NCBI GenBank assembly: GCA_022647615.1
Contig: JALCKZ010000001.1
Span: 1,848,178-1,912,177, forward strand
DNA from: Bacteroidales bacterium
GTDB taxonomy: Bacteria; Bacteroidota; Bacteroidia; Bacteroidales; UBA932
Direction of reading: 5' to 3'
Length of the DNA: 64,000 nt
This document shows positions 44,644 through 52,842 of the stretch, piece by piece. Positions within the stretch are counted from its first letter, which is position 1, and every line of letters begins with the position of its first letter. The translations under genes were made by a program, and so were the position numbers. A model generated the notes under the pieces. The model was not told where the DNA came from. It ran no database searches and saw nothing but the letters and a program-made list of their open reading frames with translations.

Positions 44644-45240
44644 ATGAAAAAATTATTGATGCTCTTTTTTATCTGCTTATTTACGAGCAGTTTGTTTGCA
44701 CAGGTTAAGTATGCTGAGGTATATAAAAAACAGCTGAAAAACGATGTATACCAAAAATTGATTGAAGGCAATTTAGATTTTCTTCAAACTGAAAGAAATC
44801 TTAAAATAATTCTTGATTTCTCTCAAGCAGATATAAATGGAGCTACTGCTGAGCAATTCATTGACGTTATTCCCTTGGAGTCAGAATCACTTGATAATGA
44901 GGAAAAAGGGTGGAATAAAAAAACACTTAATAACGACGTGCTTAGGTATGAGTTTGTTAACAATATGAATCAAGCCTTGTCGCAACATAGATCTGGTTTG
45001 CGGATTGTAAATAACTTAGATTCAAAGTATAAGGCCACAGTTTATATAATTTCGGTCAATCGCAAAGGCGGAATTAAAGGCATTATAGATTTTACACCTA
45101 ATGATTCAGATAAATCTTTAGCGAAGGTCACTTTTTCGCATTCAGGTGGGAGCCATGGTTCTATTTCTAATTTAATGGGAGATGCGCTGAAGGAAGCAGG
45201 TGAAAATCTGGGCGCATTTATAGCTAGAAAAGCGAGATAG
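44644..45240 (+). CDS. exported protein of unknown function between two structured repeats
   Basis: 198 residues from ATG 44644 (the upstream in-frame TTG at 44545 would begin inside repeat copy 1). Signal peptide 1-19 (LLMLFFICLFTSSLFAQ). The mature part contains QTERNLKIILDFSQADINGA and a later VTFSHSGGSHGSISNLMGDALKEAGENLGAF, a pattern seen in small Bacteroidales exported proteins of unknown role. Single gene bracketed by direct copies 1 and 2 of the GC-rich repeat. Confidence 0.7.
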   Translation: MKKLLMLFFICLFTSSLFAQVKYAEVYKKQLKNDVYQKLIEGNLDFLQTERNLKIILDFSQADINGATAEQFIDVIPLESESLDNEEKGWNKKTLNNDVLRYEFVNNMNQALSQHRSGLRIVNNLDSKYKATVYIISVNRKGGIKGIIDFTPNDSDKSLAKVTFSHSGGSHGSISNLMGDALKEAGENLGAFIARKAR

Positions 45241-45249
45241 AGGACATAT

Positions 45250-45354
45250 TCCCCAAGCCGAAGGCCGCGACCGTAGGGAGCGTGCAGCTTCGCGCGGAGC
45301 GCGTTAGACCACAAGGCGGTGCGGTGCACTTGTGCCGCACCGCTTGATTTTTTT
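45250..45354 (+). repeat. GC-rich structured repeat, copy 2
   Basis: Nearly identical to copy 1 over its right two-thirds, with stem CGCGC-gga-GCGCG in place of the taa loop, and the same GCGGTGCGG/CCGCACCGC terminator-like stem and T run. It separates a plus-strand gene from the convergent DUF2075 gene and ends 7 bp from that gene's stop. Confidence 0.8.
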
Positions 45355-45360
45355 AAAAAT

Positions 45361-47349
45361 TTAGATCTCTTTAATCCCGATGGATTTCAAGTAGTTGTAA
45401 GTAGTATCGTAAAACTCACATTTACGGGTAGCATCTTCATTGTTACCTTCTGGAACAACAATGCACATACCTTGGCGAGCACGAGTTAACAAAACTCTAT
45501 AGGCATTTTTTTGATATAACTGCCTCTCTTCCTTATTGATATGCTGCCACTTAGAGCCTTTAAAATCATTGTGGTCCCAACCATTTGCAGTATATCTCAT
45601 ATCCCCATCCCAAACAATGCAACCCCAATCTAGTTCCAATCCTTGAACATCAAATTCGGTTGCTACATCTTCCATGAAATATGAAGAACGTATATCATCT
45701 TTATCATCCAAAAACCAATGAACCGGATCAGTTTGCAACTGAACTGTAATTGCAAATGGCCTCAGCCTATATGCCTGAGAAGAAACCATGACGCCATACC
45801 TCTCGTTTCCCCTAGCATGTTCCTTAATCCATTTCTTACCAGCTTCTACAGAACGTGTTAATACTATCGGATATTTAGTTAATTCTGAATAAGTTGAGGC
45901 CGCAACGTCACGGCGCAGATCCAACAATTCCTTTACAAATAAGGCAAGCTTTTCTGCCCTAAAAGAACGCATAGAAACTGATAAATGTAGAGCAGAATTA
46001 TAATGGATTCTGGAAGGATTTACAATGGTTTTTAATGCCTCATCAGCAGCATACTCACTATCGTGTAAATTCGGAGAAACATAAATATCCCAATTAGAAA
46101 GTTTCTCTTCATTTAATGCATTAAACCACTCACTTATACCGGCTTCTCCACTGTTTATTTCCTGTCCACCTCCTACAAGACAAATTACTACTGCCCAATC
46201 AGAATTACGGTCTAGACAGGAAATTAAGAAGTTAGATTCAGAATAGTTGAAGTCAGACACATTCTTTTTCCTTGCCATCCATGATGACGCATAATCTTTT
46301 GTCCATGCGCGTTGAGCTTCATCAAAGATCGCAATGTGCTCTGGTGGTGGACCTTGCTTTTGAATACAATCGTCTCTAAAGTTATGTACGTTTTGAATGA
46401 ACTCCTTTACAGTCACACCTGCATTGACTCTGGTTAAACGTTCTCCTTTATCTTTTGCACGTTTGATACTATCACGTATTAAAGCCTCACGCAATACTGC
46501 TACAAGCGGCCCATTCCCAGACAGATATACAGCTGGAATGCTTTTGTCTTTATCCTGTTGCTCCACCGCTACCCTTAACCCTACTAACGTCTTTCCAGCT
46601 CCCGGAACACCGGTTACAAAACAGATTGCTTTCTTATGGTTTGCCTTAGCGTCCTCTATTATATCAAATATACTCTTACAGGTATCTTCAATGTTTTTTG
46701 CTGAAGCAGCAGTACTTGTAATATTTTCAACTGTTTGGTTTTGAAACATGTATGAAGCTGCCTCTATGATTGTTGGGGTTGGTGAATAAGCACTGTTCCC
46801 CCACTCTACAGAATCTAAAGTCGCTGTCCCTAATTGTGCAGTAATTGCTCCTCCTATGACTTCTCCAAGATTATTACTGTTGCACTCAATTGGTTTGTAT
46901 ACCCCATCGTTGGCTATTTTGTCTTGGTATTTTTCAAATGTAAAGTATCCTAAATCAGGAGCTTGTGTGGCTATTAGGATAGGAAGTATTGTGGCATTGT
47001 GGCTTCCTTTTTGGAAGTTCTTTAAGTCTAATGCGTAGTCCCATACTTGGTCTAATCCTGCGTTTGTGTATGTGTCATTGCCGGCTTTGAATTCTAGGAC
47101 GAATATTATTCCATTGATTATAAGGACTATGTCTATGCGACGGTTTAGTCTTGGTATGGAGTATTCAAAGAGGATTTGACCGGTGTATAGTGGCAGGATT
47201 TGTTTCATTAGCGCGATTTCTGTTTGCCAGGCGTCGCGTTGGGTGATGTCTATGCTGAATTCTCCGTTATTCACTAGTTGTCCCATGATCTCTGTGTCAG
47301 AGGTTGTTAGGAAGGTTGAGATGGTGGATGTGTAGAAGGAGCGATTCAT
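45361..47349 (-). CDS. DUF2075 helicase/ATPase with N-terminal nuclease-like domain
   Basis: 662 residues. The N-terminal about 160 residues include RRIDIVLIINGIIFVLEFKAG, which looks like the D-(x)n-ExK core of a PD-(D/E)XK nuclease. Residues about 230-650 are the DUF2075 ATPase: Walker A TGVPGAGKTLVG, Walker B HIAIFDEAQRAW, CLVGGGQEIN, SVSMRSFR, FDVQGLELDWG and VLLTRARQGM, matching SF1 helicase motifs. DUF2075 proteins are found in defence islands. It forms a two-gene operon with the HNH protein, whose stop is 3 nt upstream. I infer a restriction-like role. Confidence 0.82.
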   Translation of the reverse strand: MNRSFYTSTISTFLTTSDTEIMGQLVNNGEFSIDITQRDAWQTEIALMKQILPLYTGQILFEYSIPRLNRRIDIVLIINGIIFVLEFKAGNDTYTNAGLDQVWDYALDLKNFQKGSHNATILPILIATQAPDLGYFTFEKYQDKIANDGVYKPIECNSNNLGEVIGGAITAQLGTATLDSVEWGNSAYSPTPTIIEAASYMFQNQTVENITSTAASAKNIEDTCKSIFDIIEDAKANHKKAICFVTGVPGAGKTLVGLRVAVEQQDKDKSIPAVYLSGNGPLVAVLREALIRDSIKRAKDKGERLTRVNAGVTVKEFIQNVHNFRDDCIQKQGPPPEHIAIFDEAQRAWTKDYASSWMARKKNVSDFNYSESNFLISCLDRNSDWAVVICLVGGGQEINSGEAGISEWFNALNEEKLSNWDIYVSPNLHDSEYAADEALKTIVNPSRIHYNSALHLSVSMRSFRAEKLALFVKELLDLRRDVAASTYSELTKYPIVLTRSVEAGKKWIKEHARGNERYGVMVSSQAYRLRPFAITVQLQTDPVHWFLDDKDDIRSSYFMEDVATEFDVQGLELDWGCIVWDGDMRYTANGWDHNDFKGSKWQHINKEERQLYQKNAYRVLLTRARQGMCIVVPEGNNEDATRKCEFYDTTYNYLKSIGIKEI

Positions 47350-47352
47350 AAT

Positions 47353-48279
47353 TTATCTATATACATTTTCATTATGCCACCTCAAAAAATCCTTACTAGG
47401 TTGGTCATAAATAGTATTTGGGAGAATAAGTAGTTTCTGGCCATGATATTTATAATAATCACGACCGTTATTAAATTCTTCCTTTATTCTTTTGCTAACT
47501 TCTACATTGTATGTGTCAGTAATAGTGATATATCCATCATCAAATAATTTGTGTAGGTCGGATCTCAATAGCAATCCATTACTAGTTACATTTGGTCCAT
47601 CGTTAGAATATGGTCTAATGTGCGCAGCTTCAAGTACAGGGAGAGTTCTTTCGCCACTAATTGCACATCTTCTTGTATATGCATCAGTTACAAGAACTCT
47701 AAAACCTGCTTGTCCAATGCGTACATTAGAGATTCTCTGGGTATATCTTGGCTTCTGTAGGTCTTCAAGAATAGGTTCAGTTTTAATTCCTGGCTTAGAA
47801 TATCTCATAATCATTTCTGACACTTTATTCCAATACTCTAAACCCTCCACAGTATCAGTAGAATATGACTTACCTTGGACGGCGCTTGTAGGCCAGCCAT
47901 TAGGGACTGGTATCCAATCATTTATTTCAAAAAAAATTGGATTTGAAAGTACAATACAACCAATATTAGGATTGTCTTTCAGGGACAGTTTTCTGTAACC
48001 GTTGATCTTTTTACCAAAAGTTTGATAGTTTTTTACTCCATTTTCCTCCTGAAATACTTCCCAAGCATAATTTAATGGAAGTATTGAGCTTGAAGTAAAG
48101 AATCCAACTCCAGCAATTTTGTTAATTGGACTTTTAAGACGAAACAAGAATGGAGCACCTGGCTCAAGAACACGAAATACAGTGGAACCACCCGGTTGCC
48201 AGAAGTTAATATCGTCTGGAGACAATTCCTTAAGGAAATCATACCAATCTTTATCTGTATTTCCGATATAGTATTTCAT
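47353..48279 (-). CDS. HNH restriction endonuclease-like protein (COG3440 type)
   Basis: 308 residues from ATG 48279. The C-terminal HNH nuclease reads RCAISGERTLPVLEAAHIRPY, then NGLLLRSDLHKLFDDGYITI. The N-terminal about 165 residues (FLFRLKSPINKIAGVGFF, IGCIVLSNPIFFE) resemble PUA/EVE-like readers that recognise modified bases in type IV restriction enzymes; this is inference. It lies 3 nt upstream of the DUF2075 gene on the same strand. The pair could form a modification-dependent defence system. Confidence 0.8.
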   Translation of the reverse strand: MKYYIGNTDKDWYDFLKELSPDDINFWQPGGSTVFRVLEPGAPFLFRLKSPINKIAGVGFFTSSSILPLNYAWEVFQEENGVKNYQTFGKKINGYRKLSLKDNPNIGCIVLSNPIFFEINDWIPVPNGWPTSAVQGKSYSTDTVEGLEYWNKVSEMIMRYSKPGIKTEPILEDLQKPRYTQRISNVRIGQAGFRVLVTDAYTRRCAISGERTLPVLEAAHIRPYSNDGPNVTSNGLLLRSDLHKLFDDGYITITDTYNVEVSKRIKEEFNNGRDYYKYHGQKLLILPNTIYDQPSKDFLRWHNENVYR

Positions 48280-48415
48280 AACCACTCTCGATCACTCACA
48301 AAGTTAGTAAAATTGCAATTACATTGTATCCCAATAAATTATTATAAAAAATCACTAAAATAAATGACGCCATTTGTCACTTATTTCATATCTTTGTTAA
48401 GGTTATATAAAAGCG

Positions 48416-49489
48416 ATGAACCTCCCATCCTCACCATATCTACCAATAAATCGTCTCAGCCAAATCTTCAATAAGACTGTGGCAACGTATAAGTTTTATT
48501 GGTTCATATCAATTCTGGAGATATATTCAGAGAAAAACAATCCAAGGATTAATCTATGGGACATCATTATTAGAATGGTTGCAAACGCATGGTACCCTAT
48601 CAACTATTTTAAATTATCATTTGGCAAAAGCGACTCAATGTATGACGTCGTAAAGGAACTAAGAAATATAACTAACATACCTATTGATACAGATAAGAAA
48701 GAGATAATCAGCATATTAGAACAAGAGGTCAAAAGTAATAAAGTAAAAAATCTGCTACGAATTTTTACCCTGAATGTTCCATTTAGATTTCTAAGGCCAT
48801 GGATTGACACTTCTGACGATAAAGAAACAGTTGAACGCTCAACTCATTTCGAAAATAGCTGCCTATATGCAATTCGAAGAGAATCAAATGATTGGTGGAT
48901 TGATATAAATCCCGTATGGAGTGAATACATCACAACTAATTGCAAAATACTTCTTGATTTTTCCTACTGGAATTTGGCACTATTCTTACAAAATCGCAAT
49001 CCGAACGTTCCGAACATACCTAACAAGCTTATCAAGCCTGATCTAAGGACTTCATTAAACAGTCAGCGAAAATTCTGGAATACAGTCATAACCGTAGAAG
49101 GTAATTTTAAGTGTATATACACAAATAAAGAACTTCAAGTAGGAGAATATGATTTAGATCATTTTATTCCATGGAGTTTTGTATCACATGACTTATTATG
49201 GAATCTCGTTCCCGTAAGTCCTGAAATCAATTCAAGTAAGAGTGATGGATTACCTGATTTAAAAATTTATTTACCCAAATTAGCTGATTCTCAACATAAG
49301 GCGTTGAAGACTTTTACTGTTGTTAGCAAGTCAAATAAAATCTTAGAGGACTACTTATCTCTTGGAAGTAGCATTGATGAGTTAATAGAAATGGATGATA
49401 AAAGTTTCTACAAAGTTTTTGAAAAAACATTTTCCCCTCTTGAACAGATAGCTTTAAATATGGGATTTAAGATATGGAAAAAGAATTAA
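48416..49489 (+). CDS. HNH endonuclease domain protein (defence-island type)
   Basis: 357 residues. A large helical N-terminal region of unknown function (PRINLWDIIIRMVANAWYP), then an HNH domain near residues 232-285: KCIYTNKELQVGEYDLDHFIPW, then LWNLVPVSPEINSSKS. It overlaps by 16 nt a truncated HIT-family gene. HNH-HIT pairs of this layout occur in bacterial defence contexts to my knowledge. Divergent from the HNH-DUF2075 operon. A -7-like box (TATCTTTG) lies near 48390. Confidence 0.78.
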   Translation: MNLPSSPYLPINRLSQIFNKTVATYKFYWFISILEIYSEKNNPRINLWDIIIRMVANAWYPINYFKLSFGKSDSMYDVVKELRNITNIPIDTDKKEIISILEQEVKSNKVKNLLRIFTLNVPFRFLRPWIDTSDDKETVERSTHFENSCLYAIRRESNDWWIDINPVWSEYITTNCKILLDFSYWNLALFLQNRNPNVPNIPNKLIKPDLRTSLNSQRKFWNTVITVEGNFKCIYTNKELQVGEYDLDHFIPWSFVSHDLLWNLVPVSPEINSSKSDGLPDLKIYLPKLADSQHKALKTFTVVSKSNKILEDYLSLGSSIDELIEMDDKSFYKVFEKTFSPLEQIALNMGFKIWKKN

Positions 49490-49572
49490 ATAATTGTCCA
49501 TTTTGTCATCTATCAAAAGATGTAAAAATCATTTGTGATTCAGATGATTGCGTTGCATTTTACGGTTTATAA
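49474..49572 (+). pseudogene. truncated HIT-family protein, N-terminal 32 residues
   Basis: ATG 49474, overlapping the HNH stop by 16 nt. It reads NCPFCHLSKDVKIICDSDD then CVAFYGL and stop. This is the start of a HIT domain (CxFC, then an acidic turn and xVAFxD). The His-triad body is missing. The break coincides with the left edge of GC-rich repeat copy 3. No further HIT sequence is seen downstream. Confidence 0.6.
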
Positions 49573-49680
49573 CCCCTTTTAGCGTTGCGCCACAAAGCAG
49601 CGCAACGCCTTGTGGTTCACGCGGCTACCGCCGCGAGGATGCACGCTCCCTACGGTCGCGGGCCTTCGGCCTTGGGGACA
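49573..49680 (-). repeat. GC-rich structured repeat, copy 3 (inverted)
   Basis: On the minus strand it reads GGCC-gaa-GGCC, CGACCGTAGGGAGCGTGCA, stem CGCGGC-ggta-GCCGCG, ACCACAAGG, then stem GCGTTGCGC/GCGCAACGC. The last stem differs from copies 1-2 at two base pairs, both compensated. It abuts the truncated HIT frame. 49681-49715 shows nothing else. Confidence 0.8.
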
Positions 49681-49715
49681 AGATCATTAGTAGTTAGTAG
49701 TTAAATAATACCATC

Positions 49716-49778
49716 GGGATGCAGCAGAAGAGAAAAGATAGTATTCAGTATCAGGGAGGAATTGAGAAACATATTTAA
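49716..49778 (+). pseudogene. C-terminal relic of a DUF4251 gene
   Basis: The frame reads DSIQYQGGIEKH then stop, matching the end of the DUF4251 gene at 50649-51143 (DSIQYQGEVEKQ). The rest of that copy is gone, so a tandem duplicate was deleted at its 5' side next to repeat copy 3. Confidence 0.55.
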
Positions 49779-49788
49779 ACTTAATAAG

Positions 49789-50265
49789 ATGAAAAAACTT
49801 TTAACAATTGCTCTACTGCTTATGCCTGTTTTTATGCAGGCGCAGTCCAATGAAGAAATTCTTTCATCATTTATTCAACAAAAGGTTGAGAGTCAATCTG
49901 TTTTTATTCACGTGAATATTGCGGAACCTATTGGTATGAGCATAATAGATCTTTATACAAGTAATTATTACATTCAATATATTAAGGGAAAGGTTAACTG
50001 TGATTTGCCATATTATGGCAACGTCGGTTCTGGAGTGGTTAATGACCGGGATCTTTCAATTAGGGCTAACAATACTCCGGCTGAATGTACCACCGTTTTT
50101 AACCCAAAGAAAAAATTATGGAAAATTAACATTGCATTTATTAGAGATAAGGACAGCGAGAAGACAGAATGCCAGATTCAGCTGTATAGCAATGGATTGG
50201 CTTATTTGAGAATACAAGCGCCTGGGAGGAGTACAATTAGTTTTGAGGGCAGTATAGTACTGTAA
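49789..50265 (+). CDS. DUF4251 exported protein, paralogue 1
   Basis: 158 residues from ATG 49789 (the in-frame TTG at 49762 lies within the relic of another copy). Signal peptide 1-18 (ending FMQAQ). Mature part: VFIHVNIAEPIGMSIIDLYTS, then VNCDLPYYGNV, NPKKKLWKINIAF and a C-terminal IRDK/QAPGRSTISFEG segment. This is the DUF4251 pattern of small periplasmic Bacteroidales proteins with no known function. It is paralogous to 50649-51143. Confidence 0.75.
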   Translation: MKKLLTIALLLMPVFMQAQSNEEILSSFIQQKVESQSVFIHVNIAEPIGMSIIDLYTSNYYIQYIKGKVNCDLPYYGNVGSGVVNDRDLSIRANNTPAECTTVFNPKKKLWKINIAFIRDKDSEKTECQIQLYSNGLAYLRIQAPGRSTISFEGSIVL

Positions 50266-50345
50266 AATGTGTAAAAAATAACGGCATGGAGATTGTGAAA
50301 AAATGAGTGTATATTTGAAGTAATAACATTTAAAAAACTATCGAG

Positions 50346-50642
50346 ATGAAAAAACAAACTATCTACCTTATTATTTTTATAGTGCTTGCAATAGTGGCTG
50401 TTCTGGTGCTGAAGTCGGGAGTTTTGGCAGCGCTGATTGTGGCGATTTGCGGTGGAATTTTGATTGATAAGTTGCTGGAAATGACGCATAAGAATGCGAC
50501 CACGGGGAATGCGGTGATTGCTTCTTTGATTGGAATTGCGTTTTTCTTTATCGTGCTGGAGTCTAATACCGGAGAGCTTGTTTGCGGGGCGATTGCGGCG
50601 CTTGTGGGGGTTATTGATTTGATTTTGTGTTTTAAAAAATAA
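50346..50642 (+). CDS. small membrane protein, three helices
   Basis: 98 residues: hydrophobic segments at about 5-22, 27-42 and 59-95 (the last probably two spans: IASLIGIAFFFIVL and GAIAALVGVIDLIL). Short Lys-rich ends. No family recognised. Lies between two DUF4251 genes, 6 nt before the second, so probably co-transcribed with it. Its codons are markedly G-rich (GCG, TTG, GGG) compared with neighbours. Confidence 0.6.
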   Translation: MKKQTIYLIIFIVLAIVAVLVLKSGVLAALIVAICGGILIDKLLEMTHKNATTGNAVIASLIGIAFFFIVLESNTGELVCGAIAALVGVIDLILCFKK

Positions 50643-50648
50643 CTGGTT

Positions 50649-51143
50649 ATGAAAAAGATTATTACACTGTTGCTGATTTTGCTGCCGGTGTTCTGCATGG
50701 GTCAGACCAAGAAGGATAAGCAGGCGGCTATGGTTAAGGATGCTGTGGAGAGCGGATGTGTGTATGTGCATGTGGAACAGGTTGTTCCCCTATCTATGAG
50801 GATGAAGGATGTGTCTACGGATAGTTATTCTTTTAAGTTGAAGGACGGGAAGTTGACGTGTTATTTGCCTTATATTGGGACTTCACAAACTGCAATTATG
50901 GGGAGTGATGATACCGGAATTAAGGCTGAGGCGTTGCCGGTTAGTATGAATAAGGTGTTTAATGCAAAGAAGAAGTGCTGGTGGTTAACGTTTAATTTTG
51001 AGAATGTTAACTTGCATGAGCAGATTAATTGCAGGGTGCAGATTTTTACTAACGGGCAGACATATATAAGGATGCAGCCGGCCGGGAGAGATAGCATTCA
51101 GTATCAGGGAGAAGTTGAGAAACAGGATAATAATAACAATTAA
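50649..51143 (+). CDS. DUF4251 exported protein, paralogue 2
   Basis: 164 residues with signal peptide 1-19 (LLLILLPVFCMGQ) and VYVHVEQVVPLSMRMKDVST, LTCYLPYIGTSQ, NAKKKCWWLTFNF, RMQPAGRDSIQYQGE. Same length and order as paralogue 1. The Asn-rich tail is extra. Role unknown; DUF4251 proteins are predicted periplasmic. Part of a compact plus-strand run 50346-51475. Confidence 0.75.
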   Translation: MKKIITLLLILLPVFCMGQTKKDKQAAMVKDAVESGCVYVHVEQVVPLSMRMKDVSTDSYSFKLKDGKLTCYLPYIGTSQTAIMGSDDTGIKAEALPVSMNKVFNAKKKCWWLTFNFENVNLHEQINCRVQIFTNGQTYIRMQPAGRDSIQYQGEVEKQDNNNN

Positions 51144-51154
51144 TTGGCTGCAAT

Positions 51155-51475
51155 ATGGTAGGAAAGTATAAGGTGGTGACTTTGTGCGGGAGCACCAAGT
51201 TTAAGGATGAGTTTTTTGCTGAGCAGAAGCGGCTGACTCTTGAGGGATGCATTGTTATTTCTGTTGGACTGTTTGGGCACAGCGGGGATGATGAAGTTTG
51301 GACTGCAGGGACCAAGGAGATGCTGGATGATATGCATAAGAGGAAGATTGATATGGCAGATGAGATTTTTGTGATTAACGTGGGCGGGTATATTGGAAAC
51401 AGCACGCGGAGCGAGATTGAGTATGCGAAGGCACACGGGAAAGTAGTGAATTATTTGGAGAAAGTTTCCTTGTAA
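51155..51475 (+). CDS. nucleoside 2-deoxyribosyltransferase-like / DUF4406-type protein
   Basis: 106 residues. TLCGSTKFKDEFFAEQKRLTLEG opens like the NDT/DUF4406 Rossmann-like fold. The late NVGGYIGNSTRSEIEYAKAHGK matches the family's substrate/catalytic segment, with Glu in RSEIEYA. Family proteins cleave N-glycosidic bonds or are uncharacterised. It starts 11 nt after the DUF4251 gene. Two related activities, nucleotide metabolism or signal degradation, cannot be separated by sequence. Confidence 0.75.
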   Translation: MVGKYKVVTLCGSTKFKDEFFAEQKRLTLEGCIVISVGLFGHSGDDEVWTAGTKEMLDDMHKRKIDMADEIFVINVGGYIGNSTRSEIEYAKAHGKVVNYLEKVSL

Positions 51476-51503
51476 AAGATAAATTTTTTGTATATTTGTC
51501 CTT

Positions 51504-52808
51504 ATGAAAAGGAAAGAAATAATACAGGCGCTTATTGCCAATAAACAGTCAGAAATACCTTTTAGTGTGAATGCTAGAGAGTTAAAGCTTCCACTGCAAG
51601 TGAAAAAGATAATCACTATTCCAGGTGTAAGACGCTGTGGCAAATCTTCTTTGATGATGCTAGCCATTAATGATCTTATTGCAAAAGGCATTGATAAGAA
51701 AAAAATTCTATGGCTTGGTTTTGACGACGAACGTCTATATGACATGACAACTAGCGAACTAGATGAAGTTATAACAGCATACTCGGAAATGTTTCCTGAT
51801 ATTTCAATCAGGGAAGTTTATATGTTTTTTGACGAGATACAGATAATTGAAAAATGGGAATTATTTGTATTGAGACTGTATAAATCATACTGCAAAAATA
51901 TTTATATATCAGGCAGTAATGCATTTCTATTATCCGGTGAGTTATCTTCCGCACTACGAGGTTGGCCAATTGAATATAACGCATACCCTCTGTCATTTAA
52001 AGAATTCTGCAACTTTAAACAAGTTGATTATACATCGTATACAGAAAATGGCAAGGCCAAAATCAAAAAAGCTTTTATTGAATTTAACAATAGAGGCGGT
52101 TTCCCTGAAATTGCGTTAACTAAAGAAAACTCTCTAAAAGACAATAAATTGCAAGGATACTTTAACACTATGTTATTTAGAGATCTAGTGGAGCATTATA
52201 AAATATCTAATCCAGAAATAGCGAGATATTTTATAAAAAGGATTATGGCAAATATCGGATGCCCTACTTCTATTCTTAAAATTTATAAGGATATAAAATC
52301 TCAAGGATATGCGGTAGGCAAAGAGATGTTGTATGAACTTTCTGAGCATATATGCTCAATATTCATGTTCTTTAAAATACCAAAATATGTAAAGTCAATA
52401 ATAAAAGAAGAAAATTCTTTACATAAATATTACTGCATAGATAACGGATTGAAGAATTCTGTACTCATACCACAAAATGAAGACAATGGCAAATCGCTAG
52501 AAAACAGCGTATTCCTACATCTAAAACGTAATTGCTTACCAACAGATAAAATATATTATTATTCAGGAAAAAATGAATGTGATTTTGTAAAGCAAAACGG
52601 TGACAAAATAAGTAACCTAATACAAGTAACATGGGATATGCATGCAGAATCTACACGTAACAGAGAATTAAATGGAATTTTAGAGGCAAGTAAAGCAACT
52701 GGCTGTAAAAATCTGACAATAGTAACTAATGATGATGAAGAGATTATAAAGATTAATAATCTGGATATTAACGTTGTACCTGCATGGAAATGGTTGCTTA
52801 AGAAGTGA
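51504..52808 (+). CDS. AAA ATPase with DUF4143 C-terminal domain
   Basis: 434 residues. Walker A GVRRCGKSSLMM (about 47-58), Walker B VYMFFDEIQIIEKWE, sensor-like SGSNAFLLSGELSSALRG, then the DUF4143 nuclease-like C-terminal part with FPEIALTKE and YYYSGKNECDFV (possible ExK-type acidic site). Complete and of normal length. The family is abundant and mobile in Bacteroidales; its role is unknown, possibly toxin or defence related. A strong hairpin terminator follows, then GC-rich repeat copy 4. Confidence 0.85.
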   Translation: MKRKEIIQALIANKQSEIPFSVNARELKLPLQVKKIITIPGVRRCGKSSLMMLAINDLIAKGIDKKKILWLGFDDERLYDMTTSELDEVITAYSEMFPDISIREVYMFFDEIQIIEKWELFVLRLYKSYCKNIYISGSNAFLLSGELSSALRGWPIEYNAYPLSFKEFCNFKQVDYTSYTENGKAKIKKAFIEFNNRGGFPEIALTKENSLKDNKLQGYFNTMLFRDLVEHYKISNPEIARYFIKRIMANIGCPTSILKIYKDIKSQGYAVGKEMLYELSEHICSIFMFFKIPKYVKSIIKEENSLHKYYCIDNGLKNSVLIPQNEDNGKSLENSVFLHLKRNCLPTDKIYYYSGKNECDFVKQNGDKISNLIQVTWDMHAESTRNRELNGILEASKATGCKNLTIVTNDDEEIIKINNLDINVVPAWKWLLKK

Positions 52809-52815
52809 ACAAAAA

Positions 52816-52840
52816 CACACAGTTTGCTCTGCAAACTGTG
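52816..52840 (+). terminator. terminator-like hairpin after DUF4143 ATPase
   Basis: CACAGTTTGC-tct-GCAAACTGTG, a perfect 10-bp stem with a 3-nt loop, 8 nt after the stop codon. No T run follows on this strand, but A residues precede it, so it fits a minus-strand terminator equally well. Confidence 0.5.
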
Positions 52841-52842
52841 AA

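Noticed and set aside
50202-50771. 189-codon minus-strand frame rich in His, Asn and Gln
   Set aside because: Antisense across several intact plus-strand genes. Its composition simply reflects their G-rich codons read in reverse.
51140-51745. 201-codon minus-strand frame
   Set aside because: Antisense to the NDT-like gene and the ATPase N-terminus, both of which have clear motifs.
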